From the NCBI GenBank assembly GCA_037903475.1, contig JBAJFG010000179.1:248001-312000 (forward strand): 64,000 bases of DNA, given 5' to 3'. The notes beneath the pieces are model-generated. The model did not search any database. It worked only from the letters and a program-made list of their open reading frames with translations, and had not been told where the DNA came from. Position numbers and translations under genes: made by a program. Positions 23,561 through 33,284 of the stretch are shown piece by piece. The first letter of the stretch is position 1. Every line of letters starts with the position of its first letter. The DNA comes from Ancylostoma caninum (lineage: Eukaryota; Nematoda; Chromadorea; Rhabditida; Ancylostomatidae).

Positions 23561-24555
23561 TCAAAAGAGAAATTGGTTGCAGAACAGACACACAATTTTG
23601 CCCGAAGTCACATTCCACTGGTAGTGGCAGCCGTATTCCACTGCGTTCTTCAACTGCAATAGGAGTACCATTTCCACAGAACGGAAGCTTTACAAGACGC
23701 TCATACAGTTATTGCCGCTTTCTACGGATCTTACAAATTTCTTACCGTATCTCGGTGTGCTTCTGTCCAGTTTCCAAAAGCGTACATTAGGAACTTAAAG
23801 ATGTTCAGCATTTCATACCGCTCCTTCATGCTGAAAAGATCCAACCGCTATTGAACTGCCTTGTGTGTAGAGCTTGCTTCAACTGTCTTCTCATAGTCAG
23901 CAACTCTATATGTCTCAGAAATTACATAAATAAGCTATGTTGGCAACACATTACTATTGGTGTGTAAATCCTGGGCAGTTGGATTTTCCTAGTTTGGTAT
24001 TTTCCAACTGGGAATCGGATTCGTTGATTTTATCACGTGCGATGGCTTCCAAAATGCAGTCGTAATACTGAAAAGGATAGGATTGCTGAGGATTAAGTGC
24101 TTTCTTTCCTACCCTACATGTCAACAACTGGACAGGTGGTACACGATTCAATACCGCGCAGATTTAGAAATCTGGCACCATTGTTTCGGTGTCACAAGGG
24201 GAAGAGGACGAGAAGGAACGAACAGACGTGTTAAAAAGGGTTCATAAGAAGTCACCCGCTTATTACCAGTTTTTCTTTCGAACGTTTTTGTCATGATAAC
24301 CCGAGTGACGTGTTCGAACGTGTCCACTTTTTGTAACTCGCCACAATCGGTGGGTTCTTGTTGGAAGAAGGCGGCTGGGCCTGCCATACAGAATAGGATG
24401 AACACCTACAAAGCATTCCTATTTCGAGTGCTTGTATTTGGACTACATCGTATAGCAAATGAAGGTGGCTAGCTTACAAGGCTTACCGTCATACTTACCA
24501 AAGAAAGTGTTGAACAGATTCCGAACAAATGTTCTGACCTTACTGCTATCAACAT
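23561..24555 (-). pseudogene. Small secreted cysteine protein, left-arm copy, start lost
   Basis: Five exons mirror the right-arm gene: 24,499-24,519 (or to 24,555), 24,256-24,405, 23,955-24,067, 23,746-23,830 and 23,561-23,653. All splice sites are canonical and phases match. The protein body is intact, with a signal-like LVFILFCMAGPAAFF, YYDCILEAIARDKIN and EYGCHYQWNVTSGKIVCLFC, and it ends in TGA. However, the ATG used by the right copy is ATC here, and the TATA box GTATAAAAG has become GTATAGAAC. An in-frame ATG 36 nt upstream (24,555) could rescue translation if transcription starts further out. More likely the copy is silent. Confidence 0.6.
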
Positions 24556-24932
24556 TCGTTCTATACGCAGCGGTACCGTGTAAATTTGGATCCAAGGGCT
24601 TCAGTATACTCAGATTGGGCGTTAAACCGCTTAGCCCTTCAAACGTATCGTGAACTAGTGATTAATCAAGCAATTAGGCATAGCCGAACAGATTTTGAGA
24701 TTAGCGAACTGTAACAGATAATCGCAGTGACGCTTCGGAACTACTGAAATTTGTCTTCTTTGAGTTCAACCTAAACTTGAGGCAGTAACAGCACCTTCCG
24801 AGGACAAATTTCAGAAAATTCGCTAGCGCTTATTCAGGTGGACACAGTGTACGTCTGTTTTGGACACTGCTTCCGCTCAAAAAATGCACATCGATCGTCA
24901 CATAGTTGCTATATGGGAGGAAATGCTGCGTT

Positions 24933-25170
24933 TGAAGATGAAAGGTGTATTTTGGCTCAAGGAATTTTTCGCCAATGATCCTTGATCCGGGACGCATGGA
25001 TGGGAATTCAAGAGGTGTGCACCCAAATACAGAAATTCTAAAGCAATATAGGAATCTATGCCATTCTTTCGCACTCACCCACACCAGCTGCTGAATATGA
25101 AGCTATGTGAACCGTCACATCGTCTACACAGCCGGCCGCGTTATTTGTCTTCAATATCACTCTCTCCTGT
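24933..25170. other. Unique spacer at palindrome centre
   Basis: About 238 bp with no mirror partner, flanked by AAATGCTGCGTT on the left and its complement AACGCAGCATTT on the right. A single-copy spacer argues against a simple fold-back assembly error, which would normally leave little or no spacer. Confidence 0.75.
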
Positions 25171-25536
25171 CAACGCAGCATTTCCTTCCATATAGCAACT
25201 ATGTGACGATAGATGTGCATTTTTGAGCGAAAGCAGTGTCCATAACAGATGTACACTGTGTCCACCTGAATAAGTGCTAGTGACTTTCCTGAAATTTGTC
25301 CTCGGAAGCTGCTGTTACTGCCTCAACTTTAGTCTGAACTCAAAGAAGACAAGTTTCAGTAGTTCCAAAGCGTCACTGAAATTATCTGCTACAGTTCGCT
25401 AATCTGAAAACCTGTTCGGCTATGCCTAATTGCTTGATTAATCACTAGTTCATGGTACGTTTGAAGGGCTAAGCGGTTTAACGCCCAATCTGAGTATACT
25501 GAAGCCCTTGGATCCAAATTTACACGGCACCGCTGC

Positions 25537-25545
25537 GTATAAAAG
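25537..25545 (+). promoter_or_regulatory. TATA box of secreted-protein gene
   Basis: GTATAAAAG, 47 bp before the ATG at 25,584. Transcription would start at about 25,568, leaving a 5' untranslated region of about 15 nt. The in-frame ATG at 25,548 would then be excluded, which supports the 25,584 start. Confidence 0.6.
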
Positions 25546-25583
25546 GAATGTTGATAGCAGTAAGGTCAGAACATTCGTTCGGG

Positions 25584-26481
25584 ATGTGTTCAGCACTTTC
25601 TTTGGTAAGTATGACGGTAAGCCTTGTAAGCTAGCCACCATCAGTTGCTATACGATGTAGTCCAAATACAAGCACTCGAAATAAGAATGCTTTGTAGGTA
25701 TTCATCCTATTCTGTATGGCAGGCCCAGCCGCCTTCTTCCAACAAGGACCCACCGATTGTGGCGAGTTACAAAAAGTGAACACGTTCGAGCACATCACTC
25801 GGGTTATCATGACTAAAACGTTCGAAAGAAAAACTGGTAATAAGCGGGTGAGTTCTTATGAATCCTTTTTAACACGTCTGTTCGTTCCTTCTCGTCCTCT
25901 TCCCGTTGTGACACCGAAAGAATGATGCCATTGTATTGCACCTAATCGTCAGCAATCTTATTCTTTTCAGTATTACGACTGCATTCTGGAAGCCTTCGCA
26001 CGTGATAAAATCAACGAATCCGAATCCGTGTTGAATAATACCAAAATAGGAAAATTCAGCTGCCCAGGATTTACACACCAATAGTAATGTGTTGCCAACA
26101 TAGCTTATTTACATATGTAATTTCTGAGACATATAGAGTTGCTGATTATGAGAAGACAGTTGAAGCAAGCTCTACACACAATGCAGTTCAATAGCGGTTG
26201 GATCTTTTCAGCGTGAAGGAGCGGTATGAAATGCTGAACATCTTTAAGTTCCTAATGTACGCTTTTGGAAACTGGACAGAAGCACACCGAGATACGGTAA
26301 GAAATTTGTAAGATCTGTAGAAAGCGGCAATAACTGTATGAGCGTCTTGTAAAGCTTCTGTTCTGTGAAAATGGTACTCCTATTGCAGTTGAAGAACGCA
26401 GTGGAATATGGCTGCCACTACCAGTGGAATGTGACTTCGGGCAAAATTTTGTGTTTGTTCTGCAACCAGTTTCTCTTTTAA
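25584..26481 (+). CDS. Small secreted cysteine protein (ASP-related/CAP-derived candidate), 5 exons
   Basis: Exons 25,584-25,604, 25,698-25,847, 25,971-26,083, 26,212-26,296 and 26,389-26,481 splice with GT-AG introns of 92-128 bp and consistent phases (0, 0, 2, 0) into a 153-residue protein. Residues 1-20 are a clear signal peptide (MCSALSLVFILFCMAGPAAF). The mature part has six cysteines, at about 28, 61, 88, 132, 145 and 148. The block YYDCILEA resembles the YDC-LE motif of nematode CAP/ASP proteins, and the C-terminal YGCHYQW followed by ILCLFC resembles their cysteine end. Length is well below a full CAP domain of about 190 residues, which fits the short ASP-related (ASPR) proteins known from hookworms. 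The family call is tentative; the gene structure is firm. A divergent decayed copy lies 1 kb away on the other palindrome arm. Confidence 0.65.
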
Positions 26482-26919
26482 ACAACCAAAGTTCGAAATA
26501 AAGCTTTACAACGTTCATTTCTATACACTCAGACTTTAGCGATCTTCAATATACTCTTCGCTTTGTGAGGTGAATCTGCCCACAGGCTCTTTCGCATGCT
26601 CAGAATATATCTGAGCAGTTAGAGTTCGGCCTCTTTTTTTTAGCACTCTATAAAATCAATTCGAACACCGAGCAAATTTACCATGTAACCTAATAGCAAA
26701 GCAACCTCTGGTCATACCGTTAGAGTTATTAGAGTAATCAGTTGAGAATTATTAGTTCTAATTGATTACCAGATCACATCGCTTATCAGGCACAACTGAC
26801 GAAAAACAACAGGAAGCACGTGGTCAAAAACTAAAGTGCCAGCAAGCCCAAATGATGGGAAATACCATCATCAGCTCCAACAAAGAAATCCAGATGCGAG
26901 TAATCACACAAAGTTGTCA

Positions 26920-27074
26920 TATCACACTCTACCCCATTCTTAACGTCATTGTATGAGTGTTAGTAGATATGTTGATTTGCACTGATTTATATTGTAGGCC
27001 TGAGGACGGTGTTATAGCACCGAAAGCTTGCCAATAAAAGCATCAAACAGGAGTCTACACAACCACGACACAAG
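26920..27074 (+). mobile_element. Short retroposon-like insertion
   Basis: 155 bp present in the right arm only, bracketed by a 10-bp direct repeat AAAGTTGTCA (26,910-26,919 and 27,075-27,084). The left arm has the uninterrupted site. Target duplications of this length and the lack of inverted ends suggest a SINE or 5'-truncated LINE. The 3' part contains GCACCGAAAGCTTGCCAATA and an AATAAA-like CCAATAAAAG. Confidence 0.6.
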
Positions 27075-27436
27075 AAAGTTGTCACAGTCATCGAAGTCGT
27101 CTATTCCATCATAGTCGTTAGATATTAGTTTATTCCCACCCCCCTCCTCCTCCCCTTGTTAACTTGTAATGTAGCTTTTGGACCTTTTTTTAAAAGTGGA
27201 ACTGGTTTGATTTCATCTGCAGATCTCTTGGCAACAGCTAACGGCGTAAGATAATTCGGCATAGTCCGCGCTTCTGATGCATCTACAGTGGGGCCAAAAT
27301 TACAAGAGTGCTCTAATATCATGGGTACTTTTGTAAAAAAGGCAGTGTCCCACCTCTTTTCGTTGTTATCTAATAGCACGTTCTGTATCTCCTAGAATAA
27401 CAAACTCAACTGAAGCAAAACACAAAGTAACGACTT

Positions 27437-28080
27437 TGAATTGACCTCAAGTAGGCCATGTGGCGATACAGAGCATACGTTTTATGGTCAGATTTCGCCT
27501 AGGGAAACTATTCTGTGACCGTCCATGCATACCACCAAATCATATCATTTTCACCCCTATTGATAAAAATGTTTCTGAAGAAAACTCACCAATATAACCT
27601 CCGGATTCCAGCAATTTTCATTACCCTTTAGCTTCTACCTTCGTGAAAATTGGAACATCTGAGCTTCACGTTAGCAGAAATTATAGAGGGAAATCGCAAA
27701 GGCTTCTTATTTCGGTCAGCACAATTTCTACGCTACCGTTTGAATGAGTTTATTCGTAATACCGCCGTAGTCTGCAGCTTTGTGCCGGATCGCCAAGAAT
27801 GTACCAACATCCAATCCGCCATCCTCAAATTCATCTCTTGTACGGATTCATCTCTATTGGACGCTGGTCGCCAGTGCTCGGCTGCACTCCAAACATTTCC
27901 AGTGTTGAAGTGAGATCTTGCCGCCTCTGCGTTCCCTCTTTTTCTGCTGTTGTCAACTCCCACGAAAAGCTCTCCATATTGGGAGAAGTCTGAGCTGCTT
28001 TTTCTTTTAGAGTTACAGCAGTAGACCGGCAGCCCCTTGTTTGGCTGTAGGGGGTGAGAGGAGGAGGTGCGGGAGATTCG
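27437..28080 (+). other. Right-arm-specific segment with exon-like frame
   Basis: Absent from the left arm. The plus strand has an acceptor-like ACCCTTTAG at about 27,623-27,631, then an open frame through 27,913 with cysteines in CSFVPDRQECTNI and FISCTDSSLLDAGRQC. This frame could end at a donor-like GTGAGA near 27,910. It looks like one exon of a small cysteine-containing protein, but no partner exon was found. Unknown function. Confidence 0.25.
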
Positions 28081-28939
28081 GGAGATTCAACGATGTCATA
28101 ATATGCCCAAGGGTAATAATGACGCAAGACGCTTCGAATAGGCGTGATAGGTTGTCTGGTTGATGCTGTAGACACGAATAATTCCATAAGAACTCCCTTA
28201 TTCTTTAGATAAGGGTGCAAGTTTCGTATAGTGAAAGCTGCTCGAAAGCGATGAGTTGAGAGTTTCCAACAAAAAAAACTGAGTATTCGGGAAGTTTCGA
28301 TTGTTTTCAACATTCTAACAGTGATCAGCACACGCGATTACCCTGTTTTGTGTGGAAATCTCAAGGTCGAAAATTTTCGTGGGTGTTGCCTTTAAGGCAT
28401 ACATATTGCATAGTGTCAAACAACCCAAAAAATTTGAGTAAGAGCTATTCTTCTCGCTCAACAGCAAACAGTCTTAGTTACTCCCTCCTATCTCACTCCG
28501 AGAACCAAAAGTGAAACTCAGCGAGAAACGCTAGAATTCGTGGTACAAACATTTTTCTGTGAATGGCAAGTGTTCTATAGAGGAAATGTGCAAATTGAAA
28601 GCATTGATTTCTGCTTTACCGTACCGTAATAGGGTGCTAAAATCGCAGATAACGGATAAGCCAAAACTGTTAAATAGTGGCTAAGCGGATAACCAATTGG
28701 GGATTATCCGCTCATCCCTGGTGTGGCAAGAGAGACGTCGTCTGTTTTGCACAGCATCGATGGTTGGATCGTGCCCCTGGCCGGTAAGCCATCCACCCCT
28801 TCGGAGCCGGTAAATTGGTAGTAGAGGAATCTGGGAGGATGAAGTACTGACTTTGTGTGTCGGATGCCCTCGCGAGTCACTGTGTTGTACATAAGGGATA
28901 AGCGAACTGTCCATATCCGCTTTGGCGCCGGATAACGGT

Positions 28940-30590
28940 GCGGATATTGTTCCTTCGAAGTTTCACTCGATCTAGTGCATTTTACCTCATCAGTGGTTTA
29001 CAATTTCGTAGCAAGGTCGAAGAAGTTAATACAGACTTCTTCATGCCCAGAATAAGATGCTCTTGCTCATGTTTTTTGGATCGTCCGACAAAAGTCAGGC
29101 AATAGCCTTGAAACCCCCATTTGTAAAATTATCAACAACATTAGCTAACGTTTCACCATTAACAACGTTGGAAGTAGTGACACTTCGCTGTTCACTGATG
29201 TCCCTTCCTCGCAATGTGTGCTTCGACTACTCATTAAACCGTACTGTTTCTACTAATTTTTGAATGTGTTGATGGAATAGAAAGTCAGTACGTTCACAGT
29301 AGTCAGTCATTACTAGAAGATTTATGAGAAATCCACAAAAGATACAGAGAACTCCAAACGGACGCGGTCAAGAGTCAGGACCTTGGAAAGAGTCACGGGA
29401 GTGCGCCTGCGTCTCTGCCCATGAAAGCCGCGCCGCGATCTCGACTCTCGTCTACGTACGTTTGGAGCTTCCAATATATGAGGCAAAGTTTCAGCCCCCT
29501 TCAGCTCTCCCACTCAAAAACGAAATCTAGTAGGGACCAACCTTCGGATACCTCACCTTTGTTTTGAGAAGACACGGTCACGTACCACCTTAAAGGCAGC
29601 ACCCACGGAAATTTTCATATCTGAGGTTTTGATCGTTTCTGAGCCTCAGCAATAGTTCTAACAATTTGGCGAAGAAAGTAGCGCGGAAAACTCAACCGTT
29701 TCTGAGATATAATTAGTGAAACGTCCAAGATCCTGGATCAGCAGGATCAGCGTGGGGCCGTTCGATCGAGTTGTGGCGGCAACGGATCGTTGCTGCCAGC
29801 TGATTTGGTAGTTAGCCATTTTTTCCTTGTTATTGTAAAGCTATTTCTGTGACCTTAACTTCCCTTTTTGCTCTACTTAGCATGATAAATTTTTTACCTG
29901 TTACTTCACAAGAAATGTGCTGGTTTAGTTGCTTGTATGGTTGATCTTCGCCAGTGTCGCGTTTTCGAATTTTTTTCCATGCTCAGAGTTTGTTTTAGAA
30001 TTCATTGGTGATTCTTCTACATCTTGACTGGTCAGACTATCTTTTCCAAAGTTTGTTTTCTTCCATAAACTTTAGGAACGCCGCAAAACATGGCCAAAAA
30101 ACTCTTCCGCCCGCAAAACAGCTGACAAAAAAGGCAGAGGTATTGACTTTTTTGGATCGGTCCACAACGAGCAGATCGCACAACTCGGCCCAACCTGCTC
30201 GAAATCGATGAACTAAGGGCTCCAGAAAACAGGGATTTCGACGGTTTTCACCGTTTTCAGCATTATAGCAGTGTTAAGCGCACCCGATTACCCTGAATTG
30301 TACCGAAATCACAAGGTCGAAAATTTCCGTGGGTGCTGTCTTTAAGCAACTATTACATATAGTGTTCCAACAAACATCCAAATGTTACTTCAAACTGTTG
30401 CTTTTATCTCATAACTCTAGCTACTGCGTACACTCACACCTCTTCATAATGACTCACTGCTCAGCGTCATGCCCAGAATGGCGAATTTTGATGACTACCA
30501 GGATGAACAATTTGTGCTGATTCTTCTCCACAACATTCATATCGTTTCTCACTTTTATCATTTTTAATATTGTAGAATGTGGTGTCTTGC
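28940..30590. other. Right-arm-specific insertion block
   Basis: The left arm passes directly from sequence matching 28,930 to sequence matching 30,600. The block contains an inverted-repeat element at 29,590-30,345. Upstream, at 29,325-29,530, it contains a stretch that gives frames on both strands but no known protein. Confidence 0.55.
29590..30345. mobile_element. MITE of the TTAAAGGCAGC family, full length
   Basis: The ends TTAAAGGCAGCACCCACGG and AAATTTTC are mirrored by GAAAATTT and CCGTGGGTGCTGTCTTTAA, giving a 756-bp non-coding element. Related ends occur at 18,531, 22,254, 28,395, 59,626-59,994 and about 60,705. Confidence 0.7.
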
Positions 30591-30951
30591 ATTATCTGGA
30601 TCACTTATCCGTTATTCGTTATCCCGTCGTTTTTGGTCTATCCTCTACCCGCACCGTTATCCGGAATGAGGAAAATCTCGTATCCGCCCAGTCCTGTTGT
30701 ACACATGCGCAGCCAATGCATGCACGATTCTCAGATGAGGCCGAATACGTGGCGCATCCCATGGATGGGATTGATTGATTAACACCGACCACTTTCTCGC
30801 CACTGCAGTCTCTGAAAAATGGCCGCCTAAAAATGAAAACATTGATCCTTTCAATAGTGCGTATCCACTTGCCATGAGCCCTTGATTATACATGGAATCC
30901 TACAACACAGCTCATAGCTTGTATTCTTGCACTCCTTATTGACAGGGATGG

Positions 30952-30955
30952 TGTG
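30952..30955. repeat. Target-site duplication, 5' copy (TGTG)
   Basis: Matches TGTG at 45,393-45,396 after the 3' LTR. Repeat X at 21,403-21,423 shows the unoccupied site (GGATGGTGTAAAGTTTAACTG on the complementary strand). Removing the element and one TGTG restores that sequence apart from one base. Confidence 0.8.
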
Positions 30956-31432
30956 TGTAAAGGGGATTATTTTGATGACAGGTAAAATTGACTCTAAATA
31001 GTCTCTGAACCCTAGACAAACTATTGTAGGCATTGTAAACTACAAGAATGTTCAGAACGGCAAGATGACTCATGTCTTTCAGGGCGGAGCAAGCAACCCC
31101 GATGCCCGAGTGAGAAGCTTCCTTGCCGAGCCGCCGTGCTGCCTGATCCCGTATCGTCTCCCTCATCGAGACGCTCACCCAGGCGGATCGCCTACTCCAC
31201 CCAGCTCTGTTGACCTGCCAGCCGAACGCCGCCACCGACACCTCAACCGCCAACCTTCCCTATCGCCATCCTGTGATCTCACCCCTGTGCCCGTATTGTG
31301 CCTTTATCTGCTATTGATACTCTGTCCTGTAATACACATCATTTTGCTGCCATAAGGATAAACATTATTTATCCTCAATCCTGTGTGTCGGTTGATGACG
31401 GCGAGCCGCTTCTACTGAGCTACGCTCTTACT
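30956..31432 (+). repeat. 5' LTR (477 bp)
   Basis: Starts TGTAAAGGGG and ends CTCTTACT. The canonical terminal CA is replaced by CT. If the last T belongs to the primer-binding site instead, the LTR is 476 bp and the target duplication is imperfect. GTAA/TTAC just inside the ends is an inverted repeat. A 7-bp stem (GGATAAA, loop CATTA, TTTATCC) lies at 31,356-31,374. No strong TATA box was seen. Confidence 0.9.
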
Positions 31433-31442
31433 GGTAGCAGCG
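31432..31442 (+). promoter_or_regulatory. Primer-binding site, initiator-Met-tRNA-like
   Basis: TGGTAGCAGCG directly at the LTR edge is complementary to a tRNA 3' end reading CGCTGCTACCA. Eukaryotic initiator methionine tRNAs begin AGC and end GCTACCA, so this is the likely primer, as in Ty1 and Ty3. The exact nematode tRNA was not compared. Confidence 0.6.
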
Positions 31443-31985
31443 AGTGGTTCACCCCTCGTTAGAGGAAACGAGCAGGTTGGTTTGCCTTTTGGGTGTGAGT
31501 AGGTGAGACGCGTGATTTCTGCCAGGCGCGAAACAGGGAACACCACTCTAGCGGCGATTGCGCAAAGGGATTAGTTAGAGTAGAAGTGGAGCTGGTGACT
31601 CCAGCAGACGCTCCACAGGTTCTCGCCAGATTTGCAGTAGAGCTGGCCACTTTGCTGTAGATCCCCGTCTGGAGCCGAGTAAGGTCAGCGCGCGCGGCTG
31701 GTTGTAGCTTCCGCGCACAAAGTCTATCGCACACTTCTTTGTGCTCCGTTTCAAATGGGGCTCTTTTCTTTCCTTAAACTTCTTTCAAACTTCCCTCTTT
31801 CAAGCGCAGTCTGCATGGAACAGCTGCCATGCAAAAGCATCAGGGTACGGTAGTCTTTGTGCTCTTTCTTCTTTGTGTAGTCCCGGGACCCGGCGAGGGT
31901 ATAAACCGCGAGGAGAGTATAGGATGACCGGTCGGTCCGACGTCGAAGATTGTTGCCGCGGAGGCAGTTTTGGGAGGCTAGCAGA

Positions 31986-32048
31986 ATGAGCAGTCAGCAG
32001 AAGCGCGACGTACAGCGCGAACGATTCTATGGAAAAGGAGTGAGGTGA
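31986..32048 (+). CDS. 20-codon leader ORF spanning the splice donor
   Basis: ATG at 31,986 opens a 20-codon frame (MSSQQKRDVQ, then RERFYGKGVR) that stops with TGA at 32,046 in unspliced RNA. The donor lies inside codon 20 (AG|G). Joined to the acceptor before gag (33,278) the codons become AGA TAG; joined to the acceptor before ORF3 (40,678) they become AGA TAA. In every case the peptide ends in Arg-stop at the same place. This may be a translation-control uORF or coincidence. Confidence 0.3.
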   Translation: MSSQQKRDVQRERFYGKGVR

Positions 32049-32050
32049 GT
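32043..32050 (+). promoter_or_regulatory. Candidate splice donor in leader
   Basis: AG|GTGAGT matches the consensus perfectly. It would produce spliced subgenomic RNA with the acceptor at 40,676-40,677 (helicase) or near 33,277 (gag). Confidence 0.5.
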
Positions 32051-33284
32051 ATCCGGTAAGCTAGGCTAAAAGTTTGAGCGAATGGAGGCCAGGGGCCCGT
32101 TAGTTATTCAAGTTGTTCAGATAGAATCATGTTATGAAAGTTCAATCGTGTAAGGGACAAAATTGATGCGAAAACGTGGATGTTTTCACCAGCCTCATTT
32201 GAGAACCACACGAGGTGAAGTTTGGTGGTCGAAGACATGTTTAGGCCGGTGCGGCCCGATGCCCTTGGAAGTTACCTCAGGTACGTTCTCTAGACTTTCA
32301 AAACCCACATATATTATGGACTGAGGAGGCCCCCCCCCCGTCCCTCTATGGTCGAGTGACGAAGGGGCCCCCCTCCTTCCGGAGGGGGACTCGGAGACCA
32401 CCCCCCAAGAGACGGCGGACAGGCGCGAACCCGCTTTGCAAGTATTTACTTGGGGGGTGTGCAATGGTCTCCTTTGCAATATTTCTACTGCAAGGTTGCA
32501 AAGCGTAGGGTCCCGGCGGGGATTGATCCCGCTTGGGCGCGAGTGATAGCGGCGATCACTCGCTCTGCGCCATCCGCCATCTGAGCATAGGGGCATGTTT
32601 CGATACCAATTGTTAGGGGATTTCGGGCTTCAACAAGTTCCGACAGGTTCACCTAACAAGTCCAGGCAAGCCACATTAGAGCTTCACGTTTAGACCTGTT
32701 AAACTAACAAGTTTTGACAGACGTCCGGAAGATAATGTTTAAACATGTCAGACCTACATGTCTTGACAGGTTTGCACTCCATCGTTCCTCAGGAGGCCCA
32801 GGCGCGCGCTTTTTGCGACTGAAGCGTACCAAAAGTTCGTATAGCGTACAGAAGAAGGGTGTTTGTCCCGAACCACATGTGGGAATGATTTTTGCCCTTA
32901 GAATTCTGAAGAGCCAGAAATAGCTCGTTGTCTGTGATCAAAAGGCTCTCGCCCGCTCAAAGGGCATAGTTTTTGCGATGTTGCCATTCCGAGGCAGCTG
33001 CTTTCTCAGCCGATCTTGATCAAGATAAAGAGGTTGTTTATACAGTGCTTTGGGAAAGCATCCAAGTCATTACAGTCTGCTCCGGGGTACTGTAGCCCGA
33101 GCAACGCCACGCCCACAACAGTTCGCTGAGGTCGTGAAGTATTCTTCACCGTCGACCTCACCCCAGAAGGCGGCTGTGCCTCGTCCTCTCTTCTAGAGTG
33201 ACCTTCCAGTTCTCTTACCTCCATGTGCTCTCATTATTCCTTAGTCCGGTATTCCGATCTTACGATAGTTCTTCCAGATAGGTG

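Larger units (their letters stand above)
21323..24932 (+). repeat. Left arm of multi-kilobase palindrome
   Basis: Its reverse complement runs from 25,171 to 30,955 and resumes at 45,393-45,490 beyond the LTR element. Landmarks pair in mirrored order: 21,323/45,490, 21,990/28,700, 22,254/28,395, 22,913/27,340, 23,561/26,481 and 24,932/25,171. Across one 150-bp exon the arms differ at 6 positions (4%). The arm contains the decayed copy of a small secreted-protein gene. The arms also share conserved frames such as MPNYLTPLAVAKRSADEIKP (22,913). I cannot tell whether these are coding. Confidence 0.9.
25171..30955 (-). repeat. Right arm of palindrome (interrupted)
   Basis: Reverse complement of 21,323-24,932, continued at 45,393-45,490 after the LTR element. 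Compared with the left arm it carries private insertions at 26,920-27,074, about 27,437-28,080 and about 28,940-30,590, plus the 14.4-kb retrotransposon. All of these must postdate the duplication, or have been lost from the left arm. It contains the intact secreted-protein gene. Confidence 0.9.
31433..33284 (+). other. Long untranslated leader between 5' LTR and gag
   Basis: 1.85 kb, unusually long, with no recognisable protein. It holds a short ORF (31,986-32,048), a consensus splice donor (32,045) and C- and G-rich tracts (32,329-32,340 and 32,452-32,457) that could pair. Two acceptor-like sites (33,243-33,244 and 33,276-33,277) lie just before the gag ATG. It probably contains the packaging signal. 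Confidence 0.6.

Noticed and set aside
23557..23790. Cys-rich frame conserved in both arms (mirror at 26,252-26,518)
   Set aside because: Antisense to exons 4 and 5 of the secreted-protein gene, including their intron; a shadow frame.
24459..24653. Frame conserved in both palindrome arms (mirror at 25,450-25,641)
   Set aside because: It is antisense to the promoter and first exon of the secreted-protein gene; conservation follows from the duplication.
32195..32596. 133-codon minus-strand frame in the leader
   Set aside because: Opposite strand to element transcription, crosses C- and G-tracts, no recognisable domain.
33282..33284. GTG as start of ORF1
   Set aside because: A nuclear eukaryotic gene should start at the ATG directly after it (33,285).
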